Below are positions 32,579 through 33,899 of a DNA stretch of 33,899 nt, one piece after another; position 1 is the stretch's first letter, and each line of letters begins with the position of its first letter. Origin of the DNA: Deltaproteobacteria bacterium (GTDB lineage: Bacteria > Desulfobacterota > DSM-4660 > Desulfatiglandales > Desulfatiglandaceae); contig JAJDOH010000315.1 of NCBI GenBank assembly GCA_022340265.1, forward strand, positions 1 through 33,899, written 5' to 3'. The notes beneath the pieces were generated by a model. It did no database searches. It saw only the letters and a list, made by a program, of their open reading frames with translations, and had not been told where the DNA came from. The translations under genes and the position numbers were made by a program.

Positions 32579-32944
32579 CTACCGGCCGGGAGTAATGATC
32601 CGGGAATCGTTCGCCTTGCCCGCAGCCTGTTGCTGTTCCTGGGCTTTTTTCATCCTTTCCACCATTTCTTCCAGGGCATTTTTCATGGCGCCGGGAAACT
32701 CCTCCATGGCCTGTTCCAGAGTGCTGGCCTTCAATGGTGCCTGAAGGGGGACCAGCCCTTGCGGCGAGTGGAGCTGGGTGTGCCCTACGTAGATCGTCTT
32801 GCGGGAGTTGTCTTGGGTGCCGTCCGCATTGATGGGTTTGAGGCACCTGATGGCGCCGACCTTGAGATCCGTAACAGATTCCTCAAGGCACAGGTTTTTC
32901 TGGTCGAAGCTAAAATCTATTTGGTCAGGACTGCTGGCGTTCAT
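32579..32944 (-). CDS. Conserved-looking small cytoplasmic protein of unknown function, upstream of the NFACT-R gene
   Basis: A 121-aa protein that I cannot assign. It has no signal peptide or membrane segment. The first 75 residues look like beta-strands (IDFSFDQKNLCLEESVTDLKVG, AIRCLKPINADG, KTIYVGHTQLHSPQGLVPLQ). The last 45 are an amphipathic, Glu/Lys/Met/Gln-rich helix (EEFPGAMKNALEEMVERM, KKAQEQQQAAGK). A strong ribosome site (AGGGAG, 7 nt before the ATG) supports the start at 32944. It ends 5 bp before the presumed TTG start of the NFACT-R gene, so the two are probably translated together and may function together. Confidence 0.75.
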   Translation of the reverse strand: MNASSPDQIDFSFDQKNLCLEESVTDLKVGAIRCLKPINADGTQDNSRKTIYVGHTQLHSPQGLVPLQAPLKASTLEQAMEEFPGAMKNALEEMVERMKKAQEQQQAAGKANDSRIITPGR

Positions 32945-33158
32945 TTGTTTTCTCCCTGATATTTTTGCCGAAACATGATTGTATAAGGCATTTTATGAAA
33001 AGATCAGCACCCAAGTAACATGGCATGGGAGAAATTGCAACCCCTTGCCGGAGCGAGATAGTCAGAGCCGGGTGGTTTCCGGGATTCCTGGCGCAACCTA
33101 AAAGACCAACCTTTTCGAGATAAAATGCTTTTTCAGGATACCGTATTTTATCTTTCAA
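32945..33158. other. 214-bp intergenic region between murI and the unknown small gene
   Basis: It contains an 8-bp inverted repeat GATAAAAT (33119-33126) / ATTTTATC (33145-33152) just past the murI stop, with no strong T-run; this may be a weak terminator or an RNA-processing hairpin. A GC-rich stretch follows at 33040-33100. I recognise no riboswitch or tRNA in it. A 77-codon open frame at 32925-33158 lacks a ribosome site and family resemblance. Confidence 0.4.
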
Positions 33159-33899
33159 TCAGCACTGGTGATCCACCGGCGCTCGTTTTACGGACGGTAT
33201 GTTACAGTTGAGGAATTTTTCACCAACCAATTGGAATTTGAGGGGATCGTCTGTGGTGCAACAGGTAAGGCTTCTATTCTTGGGGATGCGGGTTTCGATT
33301 TCCGGATGTCGATTTAAATAGTCTTTAAGCTTGGAGGCGATGATTTCGGGGCCGTTTAACACACGGCAGTTTTTTCCCATGATACGGGTAATGTCCTTTT
33401 CCAGAAAAGAATAGTGGGTGCATCCCAGGATGAGGGTGTCGATCTGTTTTCGTTTTAACCGGGAGAGGTACTTTTTGAGTATCATGTTGGATTCCGGTTT
33501 TCCCACCCAACCTTCTTCCACCAGGGGGACCAGAAGGGGGCATGCCTGTGTGAAGATCTTGACGCCGGGGTTTAGTTTCCGAATTTCTTCTTCGTAGACG
33601 CGCGATTCAATGGTGGCGTGTGTCCCGATGACGCCAACTCTGCCGTAACGCGTTGATTCAACGGCGGATTCTGCCAGCGGAATCACAACCCCCAACACAC
33701 GGCGACTGGGATGATTTTCCCGCAGCCATTCCTGTTGGATTTTTCTAAGTGCCTTGGTGGAGGCGGTGTTGCAGGCAAGGATAATCAAAACACATCCCTT
33801 GCTGAACAAAAAACGTACTGCTTGCCGGGTATAATTGTAAATGACCTCCTGGCTCTTGTTACCATATGGGGTTCGGGCACTGTCGCCCAGATAGAGATA
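33159..33899 (-). CDS. murI: Glutamate racemase, start beyond the right edge
   Basis: A Glu racemase that makes D-glutamate for peptidoglycan. The frame runs through the end of the window: the last 30 codons read in-frame as YLYLGDSARTPYGNKS followed by EVIYNYTRQAVRF, the typical MurI segment, so the gene is truncated here. Both catalytic cysteines are present, in IILACNTAST and LILGCTHYSF, with the substrate-binding GDSARTPYG and VIGTHATIES. The C-terminus (PVDHQC) ends at 33159. The internal TTG at 33809 is not the start. It is the most distal minus-strand gene of this group and may precede the small unknown gene and the NFACT-R gene, across a 214-bp gap. Confidence 0.95.
   Translation of the reverse strand, partial: YLYLGDSARTPYGNKSQEVIYNYTRQAVRFLFSKGCVLIILACNTASTKALRKIQQEWLRENHPSRRVLGVVIPLAESAVESTRYGRVGVIGTHATIESRVYEEEIRKLNPGVKIFTQACPLLVPLVEEGWVGKPESNMILKKYLSRLKRKQIDTLILGCTHYSFLEKDITRIMGKNCRVLNGPEIIASKLKDYLNRHPEIETRIPKNRSLTCCTTDDPLKFQLVGEKFLNCNIPSVKRAPVDHQC

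Noticed and set aside
33000..33110. Possible riboswitch or tRNA in the GC-rich part of the murI gap
   Set aside because: No conserved riboswitch core or cloverleaf could be matched on either strand.
32925..33158. A 77-codon minus-strand frame in the gap after murI
   Set aside because: It has no ribosome site, overlaps the start of the next gene and shows no family resemblance.

Overview
This window looks like a chromosomal stretch from a Gram-negative, probably anaerobic bacterium of the Desulfobacterota (Desulfobacterales-like). That placement is an inference from gene content and order: a ZraSR-like sigma-54 two-component pair, a stand-alone NFACT-R (DUF814) protein, a lone MoaD/ThiS-like protein, an AmtB next to a TorF/Gcw_chp-like outer-membrane protein, and a thioester alpha-2-macroglobulin. 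Base composition is moderate and even. I see no tRNA, rRNA, CRISPR array, insertion sequence or phage gene. Coding density is high and most genes lie on the minus strand.

Layout, left to right. A UbiB/AarF-like kinase (+, cut by the left edge) converges on a minus-strand run. In transcription order that run is: an unknown exported protein, sensor kinase, NtrC-type regulator, MoaD-like sulfur carrier, PBP1B-type penicillin-binding protein and a TPR lipoprotein. Upstream of it lies pbpC (-). Next come an LtaS/MdoB-type phosphoglycerol transferase (+) and a large alpha-2-macroglobulin (-), then rmuC (-). After rmuC lies a 200-bp gap, then an outer-membrane protein and amtB (both -). A 376-bp divergent regulatory region follows, then an MltB-type lytic transglycosylase (+). 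prfC, sbcC and sbcD (-) come next, then nudC (+). The last part holds an NFACT-R protein, an unknown 121-aa protein and murI (-, cut by the right edge).

The common theme is the cell envelope: two class A PBPs, a lytic transglycosylase, glutamate racemase, an envelope polymer transferase, a periplasmic anti-protease that is PbpC's usual partner, and a lipoprotein that overlaps PBP1B. Housekeeping genes for DNA repair (SbcCD, RmuC), translation (RF3, NFACT-R) and NAD metabolism (NudC) are interspersed.

The most interesting unlabelled element is the 200-bp gap between rmuC and the outer-membrane protein gene. On the plus strand it carries a sigma-70-like promoter, a 20-bp imperfect hairpin with AGGAGG in its 11-nt apical loop, several further GGA motifs and a Rho-independent terminator. 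Together these make a candidate small RNA of about 130 nt, possibly a CsrA/Rsm-type antagonist. Other points worth a look are the ubiquitin-like MoaD homologue inside a PBP operon, a strong terminator-like hairpin between a promoter candidate and prfC, a good sigma-54 promoter for amtB with no glnK nearby, and the transferase gene sitting between pbpC and the macroglobulin.
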